Of a stretch of 64,000 nt of DNA, positions 41,600-53,176 are shown piece by piece. Numbering within the stretch: the stretch's first letter is position 1; every line of letters starts with the position of its first letter. The translations under genes were made by a program, and so were the position numbers. Under the pieces are notes generated by a model. It saw nothing but the letters and a program-made list of their open reading frames with translations. It made no database searches and was not told where the DNA came from. The stretch is from assembly GCF_030247185.1 (NCBI RefSeq), contig NC_080571.1, positions 110,009,128-110,073,127 of the forward strand, read 5' to 3'. The DNA is from Malaya genurostris. Its lineage: Eukaryota > Arthropoda > Insecta > Diptera > Culicidae.

Positions 41600-42881
41600 A
41601 CACATAGATCAATAAGTCCCGAGACTAACAATGGAAACAACATTTTTTTGCAAATTTTTTTTTTATTCATCAACATAATCACCTTTTAAGGTGATACAAT
41701 GGTTCCAACGTTTTTCCAATTTTTCAATACCATGTTTATAAAAGAATTTATCTTTCGCTTCAAAATAAGCTTCAGTTTCAGCGATGTTCTCCTCATTGGA
41801 GCCAAATCTTTTTCCCTGGAGCAGTTTTTTAAGATCAACAAAGAGCCAGTAGTCACTGGGGGCTAAATCTAACGAGTATGGGGGGTGGGGAAACAGATCA
41901 AAGCCCAATTCGTTCAATTTCGCCATTGTTTTCATCGACTTGTAGCAGGGTGCATTGTCTTGATGGAAAAGGATTTTTTTTTCTCTGCATGTGCGGTCGA
42001 TTTCCTTCTTCAAACGCACCAGTAAGTCAATATAATACTCACTGTTGATCGATTTACCTTTTTCGAGGTAGTCAATGAAAATCACACCATGCGTATCCCA
42101 AAAAACTGACGCCATGACTTTGCCAGCTGACTGCTGCGTTTTCGGACGCTTCGGACGGCTTTCGCCAGCTGTGCGCCACTCAGATGACTGCCGCTTCGAC
42201 TCTGGAGTGTAGTGATGTATCCATGTTTCGTTCATGGTCACGTAACGACGCAAGAAATCTTTTTGTTGCGAGTAAATAGCGATAAACTGGCTTCTGAATC
42301 ATCGACTCGTTGCTGTTTTTGTTCCATCGAAAGCAATCGCGGCTCCCACTTGGAAAAAACCTTTTTCTTGCTCAATTTTCCATGAAGGATAGTAAATACA
42401 CTTCTATATTATATCTGTGTCATCTCAGCAATCTCACGGAGCTTCACTTTACGATCTTTCATTGTAATTTTTGTCACTTCACTCACATTTTCCGGTGTAA
42501 CGGCTTCCACAGGTCTACCCGAGCGTTCCGCGTCATTTGTGTCGGTACGACCACGTTTAAACTCGGCGAACCACCGACAAATCGTTGCTTTTGATGGACA
42601 AGAGTCCGGATAACATTTTTCAATCCATTGTTTCGCTTGCACGGTGTTTTTACCCATTAAAAAACAATGTTTTATAAAAACACGAAACTCGGTTTTTTCC
42701 ATTTTTTGAACAAACTACAAAACGACTTTACTCCAACCTCGATAACTCAGCTGTTTCTGGTCGGATCGACTTAAAATTTGGACCCGTTTCAAGCAAAGGT
42801 GAGTACTCTAGAAAGACGTGGTTACTGATTTACTACGAGCGCCATCTCTGCTTTAGTCTCGGGACTTATTGATCCATGTGT
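41600..42881 (-). mobile_element. Mariner element (irritans type), 1282 bp with good inverted ends and TA duplication
   Basis: ACACATAGATCAATAAGTCC at the left is matched, reversed, by ACACATGGATCAATAAGTCC at the right; the 28-bp inverted repeats ending GAGACTAA differ at one base. TA at 41,598-41,599 and 42,882-42,883. Confidence 0.9.
41663..42702 (-). pseudogene. Mariner transposase, nearly intact but broken by one stop and one frameshift
   Basis: The start at 42,702 opens MEKTEFRVFIKHCFLMGKNT, with the paired HTH domain to about residue 97 ending REIAEMTQI at a TAA. The frame can be followed through KKKVFSKWEPRLLSMEQKQQ to a shift near 42,262, then LRRYVTMNETWIHHYTPES, where the first catalytic residue position reads MNETW (Asn instead of Asp). 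FHQDNAPCYKS (second Asp) and DLAPSDYWLF (third Asp, DD34D arrangement) are kept, and it ends LKGDYVDE. The span fits the usual ~345-348 residues. Besides the breaks, the Asp-to-Asn change would by itself abolish catalysis. Confidence 0.9.
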
Positions 42882-43401
42882 TATGTGTGTGTGACAAATA
42901 ATATCACTCAATTTTCTCAGATATTGCTGAATCGATTTAAACAAACTGTTCCGGAATTACAAGGAAATATGTGCTAATTTATTAGAAAAATGTGTACTTA
43001 ATTTTCTCGGAAATTTCTTAACCGATTTTTACAAACTAAGAAGAAAATAAAAGGTCTTGAAATTCTTTGAAAAGTCCGCAAAAAAATGATTCATATCCGA
43101 CTTCCGGTTCCGGTATTATAGTGCGATTAACGAAAATTTTCAATTTCATGAGTGTTTTTTCACAAGCAATGGTGAAACGAGGTGCACATTTATATAAAAT
43201 TTACTGCTAAATTCATCTAGTTGGCAGATCTTGTTAGTTAGTGATGTCACCCTGTAATTCTGGAACCAGAAATCTGAGAAAAGTGAATGACATTATTTGT
43301 CATATACACACATACACACACAGACATTGCCCTCCGGGCCTCGGTTCAAAAATCGGTTCTCACTGGGATAGTATAGCCTTCCTATATGAGAAAGGCAACA
43401 A

Positions 43402-45949
43402 AGCATGAAATTGCGATCAGTATTATTATCATCCCAGGATTCTACTGATATTTTTGCGTAAGAAATACATAGTTTAAATATATTGAAAGTCATAGAAATA
43501 ATTCAGTAATGTTGCCTTTTTATCATCTGTTGTCCGTTGCGCTTTGACTCAAAGATAAAAATGGGAAAAACTGGCTTCGAATATTAACGGGTAGGTTGCA
43601 CACGTATTATACATTTTTCACATTAATTATTCTGTGATATTGTAGCATCATATCTCTTCCGAATGGCCGACGTGATACTCAGTAGATACCTACGGGGAAG
43701 AAATTGCACTCGGTGGGTTGTTGGTGCAACCTTGGAACATGTGCTTTCAGTGAGAACTAAAGAGGGACTGAACGATCCACGATCGAGTATCCTGAAAATC
43801 TACTATTTGTTTGGTTCGGGAGACGGAGTATGCACCAACAAAATAGTATGAAATAGATGTTGTTTCTTTGTGCCGAAGTGATGCTAATCATGACTATTAG
43901 AACAGTTATATCACTTCATTAAATCTGATTATGCTATGTGCAGTTGACTATCATTTCTCTGATTGGCACTAGTTCTGTATTCTGTTCATCTTGTAAACTT
44001 GGCTAACTTGCTCATGATGGATTCTGCCTTCGATAATCTGCAATTTTTCACCCGTCAGTTTTAATATTTGTTATACCGCGTGAGAGGAAGTCATTTGTTT
44101 ACGGTTTTGCTACCCAAACCCCCTCAAATTCCACGCCACTCAATGGTAAGGTTATATTTTCAGTCATTCGCACCGGAACGGCATTCGAGCCGAGCCAATT
44201 CACATGCAGTAAATAAATTAAAGTTTTGACACCTCGGTGTCATTTTTATTTTTCGCGTAGTTTGGTTCAGTGTGTGTACGTGCTCGATTCATCCATTGTA
44301 TCACCTTTGTTCCGGTAGGCTCTCCTACCCAACAGTTTATGGAGTGCGTCAGTGCAACGGTGCAGTGCAAGCCGTAGACCATAATTCTTCCCATGTCATC
44401 TCTAAATTAGTTAAATTTGCCGAAAATGATGAACGCAACTCGCACAATTGTGCAATGGTAAATCACTATGATTGAGTGTATCGTTCCAGAGATATAACGT
44501 GTCCCTTTTTGTTCTCGATTGCTGCAATAGACGCGCATCATTCGCTTGATTATCGTGCATCAGGTAGAATAATTATATTTATGGCTTTCGATTGCATTCA
44601 TTTTCCTGCCCATACAATCATCTCGACGATTATGTTTCGCACCCAGCGCCAATTTGCTGGAAGGTATCGATTAGTGATAACGATGTTCATCTGCTTCCAA
44701 ATTATAATATTTGTAAAGAAAGTGCTTGAATGGAACGGTGAATCTGTGCCATCAGTAATTTACACTGGCCCCGTTTTATCCATCAAATTTAGCAGCACAG
44801 GTATGAATCAAATGCAGTCTAGTTTATGTTGTTCGGAAAAAACGTCCATCGACTGCAAAATTAACTATCGAAGCATACCGAAGACAAAGCGTCGCTTTTC
44901 AGAGATGTGTGTGAATTGAGAAATCACCGCAGTTGTCGGTTCTTGCAGGAAATCAATCTATCCTTCAAGAAATTATTGTCGGTTTTACTACACATGATGG
45001 ATAGGCGGGTCCGATGACCGTGAAATAATGAGGAAATTAATATTCCACGTCACCGATAACCATCTACCGATTGTCGATTCAGGACCGATAACAAAACCGA
45101 AGCAGACCAGTTCTTCGATTTCCTGAAGAGTACTTCGCAATTTCCGGCGTGTTGGTAATTGCAAAGCAGAATAAGGCATCGTGTTTTCGATTTTGCCACC
45201 CGCAAACCATGATGGATTTATTCAGTTTTCCGGTTAGATGAGTATGGGTTAGTTAAAGGTAAATTCCGAATTTTTCGGTGTCAAATTCGTTGCATTCATT
45301 CATTAGAATAACTGTAATTAAACGTTTAAAAACTTTATTCATGCTTTAAAATTCACGTGCGAAAGTTCGCCTGTGCCCATTAAAATTTTGCCTTCATGTC
45401 TGCAACGCTTTGGTGTATTTCGACGGCAATCGTGATGCAGGCGAAAAGATGAAAGTAATAAAATGGATCATTTGAAGTTTAATCCTGTTTCAACCTTGAC
45501 TCGGCTTTATTCTCTGCCTTGTATGAAAAAAAAATGAACGGCTGAGTAATGGAATGGAACGAGACTGGAAAGTAGAAAAGTTGCAGAATAACAAAATGTT
45601 TCACTTCCGCCTCCCTTTATTGCATGTCTCCACTGAATTTATTGCATGTCTCATAGTAACAGCTTTATTAAAAAACTCATAGCTTTTTCAAAACCTAGTA
45701 GTAAAGGGTTCAATAAAAGTCATCTCATCAATTAGCACTCGTATGTCCATGATTATTTTCTAACTGATTTGTAGTACATATTTTGTTTTTCGTTGAGTTG
45801 AGGTTTTATCGACTTCAACGAAAAGGGTAATATCAGTACTTTCATTCAAACAAGTGCAATTTCGCGTATTCTACTTGTCATTCAATATTTCGTAACGGGT
45901 CCTTTATTTTCAATTACAGTCGCGCATCTCCCAGGCAGGTAGTCAATGA
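43402..45949. other. Single-copy region without recognisable repeats
   Basis: About 2.5 kb free of the dispersed families. Open frames at 44,272-44,475 and 44,476-44,919 (plus) show mixed composition without a conserved motif. This could be intron or intergenic DNA of a host gene. I call no gene. Confidence 0.35.
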
Positions 45950-46320
45950 GTCTCATCGCAACTGTTTCTCAAGCCCTCTAAATTAGTACACACAGCTGAT
46001 CCTCATTTTAAACATCCTCACGATCAATTCTCTTGTTCACGATCACCCACAGGTTCTCGATAGGGTTAAGATCCGGAGTGCAGGATCTTTATCATTTTTC
46101 AACCACTACTTGACCAGATTGGCGGTGTGCTTGAGAACGATATTTTGTTGAGATATCCATTTCAATGGATAATTCTTATTCTTGTTTCGTATTAGGAAGC
46201 ATGACATATTGCTGGACGTTATTGTACATGATATGGTCCACTGGTTAAACTTCCACTCTTCACTGAAAAGAGCAAGCCGCATTTTTTGCCACATGCCAGA
46301 AAATAACCGCATCTTACCAA
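45950..46320 (-). pseudogene. Tc1-like transposase relic
   Basis: On the minus strand, KMRLALFSEEWKFNQW, then a HTANLVK.WLKNDKD block (second catalytic region; the usual QDND reads QQN), then in another frame PDLNPIENLWVIVNKRIDRE around 46,025-46,080, the signature around the third catalytic acid of Tc1 transposases. Stops and shifts throughout. Confidence 0.7.
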
Positions 46321-48967
46321 AGTAACAAATCGAATTTCTCCTCCTCTTCTACGAATAAACGCCACAATGCAAATTAGCCTAGAAATTTTTATTTAGCGAA
46401 ATTTTCAATATTAGTGAACTATAAAAAGCGAAACTACTGTTCCACTTGTTTTCGTTATTATCGTTTAGCCTTTTGTGGTCCATATAAAAAAACAGGGCGA
46501 TACTTAAATTGCTAGGAAGCGCGAAACTATACTCATTGTATAATCGAAATGATTTCCGAACTTTTTACAACTAGAATTAATACACTTATAAATTCAAAAA
46601 TATAGTTTTATCTACCCGAATCAACGCGACCTAACCACTGTTTTAACGATTTTATTTTTCATATTTTGAATTCACTCTTATATATAGAAACGACATAGTC
46701 CTACGTCAAAATGGGTGATATCAGTTCAGTGAATAGTAGTACGGATATCACACACATTTCATTAAGTTTCGGGAATGCCAATCCCTCTCAAAGAGTAAAG
46801 GGGAGCCTTCCCGAGTAGAGTGTGAGATCAAAAAGAAAACTGAATTTAATGTTGTGCTGTTCGTATATATCGATTACTAAATTTGCTATCGTTTTGGTCG
46901 TTTTAACGGTTAAAAGATCAAAATCGAAAGCAAAAAAAATGCTGTGTGACATCAAACTGAAAACTAATTTTGCTCTCCGTGAATGCGCATTGAAAACTTT
47001 ATATGATGTAGATTTTCTCGAAATGACACTCAGCATAATTTAAAAATAGAACAGCCAAAACAGATCCGGGATAGTTTACATTTAGGCGATATTACTCGCA
47101 AGCAAGAAAAAATATTGCATGCAAACTCCATATTAGTAGCAAGCAAGAAAAAAGATTCTACGCAATCTCCCACTACAGGCTGCGGAAAGAATCCAGTTTC
47201 GAACTTAGGTGATTTGGAATGCGAACCTTTTGCGATTGCTATGGACTGTGAGTGTTAGCTATAAGTAGTTGGAAAATGTTCGGTTATATGACAAGCAGTG
47301 TTGTTTCACAAAGTTGTATACAGGTAGTTTCTGTCAATGCACACTCGTTGCGTCGCTTTCATCCCGCATCCACCATGAATAGCAGTGTGGCTATTTGAGC
47401 ACAGTATAAAAATGTTCTCTTTGTCCTTCTTATATCCAAAGCTGTATCATTGAAACATTGTAACATTAAATTGAGTTATCTACTTGATCGCACACAACTC
47501 GCACATGTAATCATTTTGAAATACGAATTTAGAGGCTCTGAAGACCAAACTTTTACAGTGAAGCCTTCTACAACACAGGGAACGTGAATTAGGAATCCGG
47601 CAAAAAGATATCCCAGATCATTTGTTTTTTCGACTTATTGGGACAATGAACGATTATCTCGCTTCTGACCACAGATAGAACCAGAATCTCTTCAGTAAAT
47701 TTAGTCCTGTGACTCAAAATTATATGCAGATTTGGTTAGACGGTTTCTTTGGAAAAGTGTATTAAAGTTTCAAGATATATTAGATGATTGATGAAATACT
47801 TCTCATTGAATCTAACGTAAGTGAGTATATGAATTTTTAAGCATTTATAACTTGACATGAGAATTCTTTTGAAGAGTGAGTTTTTGGACTACTTAGGAAT
47901 ATACAAATTAAACATATATTTTCTTGGTGGCTCCTATATGCTACTAAAGTATTATTAATAATTAGCTCTAGGTTCTGAAATTTGAGACATTCAATGTTCG
48001 ATGTTCGAACTTCGTAAACAATGATTTTTTCCATACTGTTGGATATAAAATTATGGGTATTTTCAGAACGGGTTTGGCGAGTAGATTATATTCGCCATCC
48101 AGGTCCCCGATTTCTGGATGCACTGAGAATAATGGTCTAAAAACTTTGGGATGAACTTCGCGACGTCGTATGATTACAAATATCGAAACATTTTTTTTTA
48201 AACTGAACGCAAATATTGTTACTGGATCGGATACTTAACGTATCTAGGAGGAAATCGATGACGTCAAATATATTACTCATATCAAATTCTGAAATAAGCT
48301 CCTTCTACGGCAGACGATCAGCGAGATGGGAATGCCAAAGCCACTACATATTCAGATTGACCTGCTTCAGACAAACGTGGTACCGACGATCGCCAATATA
48401 TCTAATGCCTCCCAGACGTGTGGTTTGACACTAATATTCTCGTGGTTAAAAATAAGGAGCATTATTTGCGTAAAAGTTGAAAAAATGATGAAAAAATCAT
48501 GTCTGCGCGGTTATGGTTACGGTCAACTGCAGGATCTCGGCAGAATGTCAAAGCATTTTTGTAAAAGGCAACATAGGATTGAAGGAATAATTCTTCCATT
48601 GAAATTTAATTTTGTATTTTTGTGCTGCCATTTGAAATTTGCTAATTTTAATATTTTCATTTTTTGAATTTCACAAAACTTTTGCCTTTAAACAGCAAAA
48701 TGATAACATAATGTGATAATAATTGAAAATTTGATGAGTGAATATCATATAAGGATTTCAATCTGATGTTGCTATCATAACCAATTTCAATTTGTTCTCA
48801 TTTTCATGTTAGACTTTACTCGGGTTGTCAATGATCAAATTAATCTCAAAAGTTGTCCATTTTATCCAAACCTAAATTTTAGGATGCGCACTGTAGAGGA
48901 CGCTCAGATCAATAGAGTTGTTTGCTTTTAGAAAATCAAACTGCTAAAATTCCATCATGGTTTCAGA
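46321..48967. other. Unassigned, mostly single-copy sequence
   Basis: Contains a direct repeat GCAAGCAAGAAAAAA (47,098 and 47,139) and a family C scrap at 48,050-48,110 (ATGGGTATTTTCAGAACGGG). Open frames such as 48,326-48,667 lack motifs. Confidence 0.3.
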
Positions 48968-49318
48968 ATTAAGAATCAGAACTAATTGGCTCAAGCCGCA
49001 TGCTCCCCTAGTTATGGATTCTCATCATTTTCTTGACGGGAAGAGGATTTAGAGGTTTTACAATAGTGACACAATTCTGCATTCCCGGAAGGATGCAGAA
49101 CGATTCGTAGTATATAGTACATGAGCAGAAATAAAATAACGAAGTCGTTCACTCAAGGAAGAGCGATGAACCCCTCTGACTGCACATTGGGTGAGAAACA
49201 ATACAATATCCATCAATTTACATACACATACGTCTATATACACAGATTGAACCATGTATGAAGAATTAATAACCCGGATACGAAATTGCGTCAATGCGGG
49301 ACAGTTACACATCAGATG
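48968..49318 (-). pseudogene. Loa-type LINE relic, 3' part
   Basis: On the minus strand it reads CNCPALTQFRIRVINSSYMV, LFLTQC and then the 3' UTR ending TTGAGCCAATTAGTTCTGAT, collinear with 35,150-35,790 of the intact LINE but with a ~290-bp shorter 3' UTR. It continues from the piece at 49,982-50,465. Confidence 0.8.
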
Positions 49319-49326
49319 CTTGAAAG

Positions 49327-49973
49327 CAGATATGGCATTTCACTAAAGTGATACACCAGGGCGTAGGTTTCAATTATACACTGCGGATACATTTGCTCCG
49401 CGCAACACAAAGAGGAAAGCGCACTTCTTCTCAGTGTCCAGACAGACAGACTTTGAGTGCGTGCTTGTGTTGAAAGAAGCTGGTGCGAGAGAATAGCATT
49501 CCCTTCGCACGAATCGCTCTCACGTGCTCTCGCCTAAATACACCCAAGTGATCACTGGCGCGTGATGGTGAGCAAACACTTCAGTGAGCTTCAATTAATA
49601 GAGAGTAAATCTGGCCTCGCTATGAATAATTAGCAATGAAAACCGAAAATTTAACGATAAATTGTTTTATTTTGCTTATTTTGCTAGTCCCACGCTTCTT
49701 CTACGCAAACCATACAAAAGAGTGCTCACCGGCGTGTACACCTCTGTGAAAGTATCTGCATCCACCTCAGAGAATTAATTAGCTCTGCTCTAGCACTTTG
49801 GTGCGATTCAGTGGAGGAGGTAAAAGGAAAAAAAAAACAATCGCACTCAAGATGCGTGCACACTTTATACAACAGTGTATATATGTGAAAGAGAAGAGCT
49901 CTCGTTGAAGTTGTCAGTGCGAGGGGAGAAATTTTGCTTGCTCTTCGTCACACAGAGGAGATGGACATCTCTG
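49327..49973. mobile_element. hAT-type MITE inserted in the LINE relic, 8-bp target duplication
   Basis: CTTGAAAG at 49,319-49,326 and 49,974-49,981 flank a 647-bp insert that starts CAGATATGGCATTTC and ends GGACATCTCTG (reversed CAGAGATGTCC). Ends CAG...CTG and an 8-bp duplication are hAT hallmarks. The insert has no transposase but is rich in CTCTCGC/GAGAG-type motifs and GTGAGCA/TGCTCACC inverted blocks. Confidence 0.75.
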
Positions 49974-49981
49974 CTTGAAAG

Positions 49982-50465
49982 TACCGTAATCGCATTCACA
50001 TAGATCACATGAATAATATTCAGCACGCTCTGATCGGAATACTGCAATGATGCTTAGAAAAATGCAGTAGACATTTTTACATTTTCAGATTCAAAATGCT
50101 ATAAAAATGCTTTTGTATGAGCGCAAGTTTGCAAGCATTGCCATCAGCCCATTAATTTCCAGTAATTCCAGAATGGGTGAGTACCCTCAAGAAGTAAACA
50201 GTATTTGAAATTCAAATGTCTTTGATTTGAGTTCGACTTGCGATCACTAGATTTGATCGTGAATCATTCGAATTAAGTACCGTTAAAGCTTACCGCAGAT
50301 TGTCTGCTAAAGTGTAGATTGTACCCCACACTGAATCGCATAAATTTCTGCTTGGAACACAGTACAGTATCCACCAAGTGAACGAGATTGCTCTAGTCTC
50401 ATTTCACGACAGTAAACGCCAGCATATGTATGACCATCCAACAGAGAACCATCATGAAAGATAAT
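49982..50465 (-). pseudogene. Loa-type LINE relic, RNase H and C-terminal part
   Basis: On the minus strand, GATGGTTCTCTGTTGGATGG, TACTGTCGTGAAATGAGACT, GATCGCAAGTCGAACTCAAA and TCCATTACTGG-type blocks follow the RNase H region of the intact LINE (34,470-35,145), with deletions that remove part of the GHSG region. It is 5'-truncated at about 50,465. Confidence 0.75.
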
Positions 50466-50936
50466 TGTTACGGTCGTCGCTGAATCTGTATTCTAAATGG
50501 ATATAGAGTTGCACCTTCATGTAAATAAATGATTATGGTTACAGTGGCATCTCATCGGATTTATGTAACAGTAAAATACAAATCTTAAACTTAATCTAAT
50601 TTGAAAATTCGTAAGAAATTAAGTCCTTATAAACTTATCATGCAACAAATTCTAATCATTTTCTTAAAGTTTGGCGCTGAAAGTTTTACTTTGATGCACG
50701 ACCCAGCTAGCTCAATTAAAAAATTATTTTCTCATGGTCCTTGGGAGGACACAGTCACCACGAAACTTACTCGTTGGATTTTCTGGCTTGAAAAAGAGAT
50801 ATCTTCAAGGGAACCTGGCGTTTGTTTGTGAAGGAAAATCAAATATCAGTTTAACAAAAATTATTACATTCTAATCCCCGAACTGTGGCGACGCTAATCG
50901 TCATTCGGTGGGGCCCTTTGATAATCGTCGTGTAAG
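50466..50936. other. Unassigned sequence left of a GC-rich block
   Basis: The open frame 50,601-50,831 shows no motif. TGGCGACGCTAATCGTCATT at 50,886 could be a primer-binding-site-like sequence downstream of an old LTR, but I found no partner LTR. Confidence 0.3.
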
Positions 50937-51074
50937 ATGGACGAGAGAGAGAAAGAGCTGCAGACATACCTGCGGTACACGTGGTGTAACGGTTATCAGG
51001 AGCTGTATTGGCCTTTAGATGGCGTTGAACGGCTGTTGAAACTTCGCCGGATTTCGGTCGGACGGAGGACGTAA
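50937..51074 (+). CDS. Small ORF, 45 codons, unrecognised
   Basis: ATG GAC GAG opens a frame that begins MDEREKELQTYLRYTWCNGY and ends KLRRISVGRRT at TAA 51,072-51,074. It sits in a GC-rich island (about 50,880-51,640) that stands out from the AT-rich surroundings. The composition (charged helix start, Trp/Tyr core, Arg-rich end) looks more protein-like than chance frames here. I do not recognise it. It could be the first exon of a gene, the start of a gag-like ORF of an LTR element, or chance. Confidence 0.3.
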   Translation: MDEREKELQTYLRYTWCNGYQELYWPLDGVERLLKLRRISVGRRT

Positions 51075-52189
51075 GCCGCTTGACCGTCTAGTCGAGTGTG
51101 GCACTTCTTAGTCGGCTAGCGCTATATGACAGTGCGCTGCCCCGGGAAACAAATTCTCCAATTAAACGGCGTAACTGGCCAGAAAGGATGACGAAGGACC
51201 CCGTTTGGCACAAATTGTATAACACTGGACTCTGGCTGACTTCGTGTTCGACACGCTTCACTTTTAACTTTTCAGTCCGTTCTAAAGTTCTAAAGTCCGT
51301 AAATTCTAAACCGGATACTGTGGTTCTGCGGTGACGAAAATCCTTTGGGACTGACGAGGATTGCTGTTCAGAGTTATAATTATTAACGGTTAAATTTTTA
51401 GTGCAAACTTTTTGCCGTCTTTTGCCGTAGCGGTTTTTTCGACACATTGCTTGAGTTGAGTGTTTTTGCTAACGTTTGAAAAACTACGTCTGTAAATGGG
51501 TGCAACAATGGCTTTGGCGGTTCCTGAAGGGAACTTGCCCAAAATCCCAACGCCTGGTCTGGACGTGCCGGGATGAGCGCAAAAGGTCCCTTTTGATTGT
51601 CGAACCAGTTCATTTCTACAGTACCCCGCAATAATGCAAACGTTAACAAGATACAAGATAGTGATTTTTATCGAATTTGGTTTTATATGATTTATTGGGT
51701 TAAGTTTTTAGTGGTTAGTAAATTTATCCTATTTTAAAAAATAAATTTCACAAAAATACTTTACTAATCATAATAACAATATTATAAGAGCCTTGAAGTG
51801 AACAAAATCCAATAATAATTCTAAATATTTAAGGAAAGGAATGCTTATAGAAATCGCTTTATTGTAGCCGAATTTGAATTATTCGAATGTCGGGTAACAG
51901 CGCCTGACGCTATCGCCCCACTCCCACTACGGCACTGACCCTCATTACCTCTTTTAATACTTCAATCTATCGTCCAATCATCATTTTAACGTTTCTTTGG
52001 AATCAGATGTAAATAAAGCAATAGATAAGCGGAATGTTCAAATGTTCAGCACAATCTCCCTAAGGATAACCAATACCGAATTGTCGGCAACCATTGTTGC
52101 ATTAGCTCAACCCCAAGTCAAGACCTGACAACTGTGGAGGGGAAGACTATTTTGGTCCCGATTTTATGTAAGAATGTTCCAGTTTTGAT
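51075..52189. other. GC-richer island, then AT-rich unassigned sequence
   Basis: 51,075-51,640 has overlapping open frames on both strands (51,098-51,334 plus; 51,088-51,447 and 51,390-51,656 minus), as expected for GC-rich DNA. None carries a recognised motif. Confidence 0.3.
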
Positions 52190-52455
52190 TGGCTGATTTT
52201 GATAATTACTCCCGAACCGGAAGTTCGATCCGAATAAAATTCAAAAACAGGGCATTGGAAAGACCCTTTCAATTGAATCTATGTTTATGAAAATTGCGAA
52301 AAACGAATGAACATTTCTGTTACATACACCCACACACACGCACATACACACACAGACATTTTTCGCATTTGACGAACTGAGTCGAATGAAATGACACTTG
52401 GCCCTCCGGGTCTTCATAGCGATTGCATAGTCTTTCTTTATGAGAAAGGCGAAAA
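52190..52455 (+). repeat. Family A, 3' part only
   Basis: Contains CCCGAACCGGAAGTTCGATCC, TTTCAATTGAATCTATGTTT, a CACACACGCACATACACACA stretch and the terminal TTATGAGAAAGGC. The 5' part is missing. Confidence 0.65.
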
Positions 52456-52829
52456 CTTGGAGAGATTGTCGTTGGACTGCAGTTGAGTGAAGCCAAATTG
52501 CTATGTCTTAATACTACTCAAGTTCCTGCAGCTGATATTTCGAATTTTCCGAATACGCTCTTTATGATTTTTTGGGGTCCAGGATCATTTGGATGAGCTC
52601 ATGTTATATCAATTTTTTCGCCAATGTTTTACAATATCAATATTTTGTCAATATTATTTCGCCAATGTTTTACACTTTTCAGTGTATTTCCCTCATATCC
52701 TTTTTTGTGAGTATGGCACCCTCAGGCGAGTCCGCATCGAATCTCGTATGTAGAAGTACATACGATACAATTGATATGATATGTTGAATGTGATGCCGCG
52801 CGATGGCGTTGCTGAACTGAAGATTGATT
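52456..52829. other. Unassigned sequence
   Basis: TCGCCAATGTTTTACA occurs twice (52,618 and 52,660), a local duplication. Nothing else recognised. Confidence 0.3.
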
Positions 52830-52960
52830 TCTCTCCAAGCTGACAGGGTCTGCTTTTACGCAGCCTGCCTGGGTTCGATTCCCAACCCCAAACATAGGGT
52901 CAGGAAGTTTTTTTGACCTGAGAGATAAATGACCTTAAAGTTGAAACGAGCATATTTCAG
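52830..52960 (+). mobile_element. tRNA-derived SINE, plus strand, 5' head worn
   Basis: CCTGGGTTCGATTCCCAACC (B box), then CATAGGGTCAGGAAGTTTTT and GATAAATGACCTTAAAGTTG, matching 5049-5213 in reverse. Confidence 0.7.
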
Positions 52961-53008
52961 TGAAGGAAATATGTGGTAATGTTATTTGGGATCAATTTTT
53001 TACCCTTA

Positions 53009-53173
53009 GGTTGCTGTCAGAGTGAAAGCGTCACGCGAAGCGTCGAGGCGCACGTTCGAGCTATTTGCAATTGATTAAAGCAAACCTGACAGAGTGAATG
53101 CGATGCGAAAACAGTACATCGCATTGAATCGCTTCGCTTTGGTCCGCGTTCCGCGCTCACCCTGACATCAACC
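53009..53173. mobile_element. PIF/Harbinger-like MITE, 165 bp, TTA target duplication
   Basis: Starts GGTTGCTGTCAGAGTGAAAG and ends, reversed, GGTTGATGTCAGGGTGAGCG. TTA flanks both ends (53,006-53,008 and 53,174-53,176), the 3-bp target site of PIF/Harbinger. The interior is GC-rich with GCGAAGCG/CGCTTCGC complementarity. Confidence 0.7.
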
Positions 53174-53176
53174 TTA

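Larger units (their letters stand above)
41468..43401 (-). repeat. Family A element, reverse orientation, split by a mariner
   Basis: Starts GCCTTTCTCATATAGAAAGG and GAGGCACGGAGGGCCGAGTG, is interrupted at 41,600-42,881, and continues with CAATTTTCTCAGATATTGCT and CGACTTCCGGTTCCGGTATT. A further family A end (GCCCTCCGGGCCTCGG, CCTATATGAGAAAGGC) closes the stretch at 43,401 in forward orientation, so at least two copies are fused here. Confidence 0.65.

Noticed and set aside
44140..44170. GTAAGG followed by TTTTCAG, an apparent mini-intron
   Set aside because: The spacing (about 25 nt) is too short for a functional intron.
50886..50905. LTR retrotransposon primer-binding site
   Set aside because: Only a vague TGGCGACGC-type match; no LTR pair, polypurine tract or gag/pol frame found nearby.
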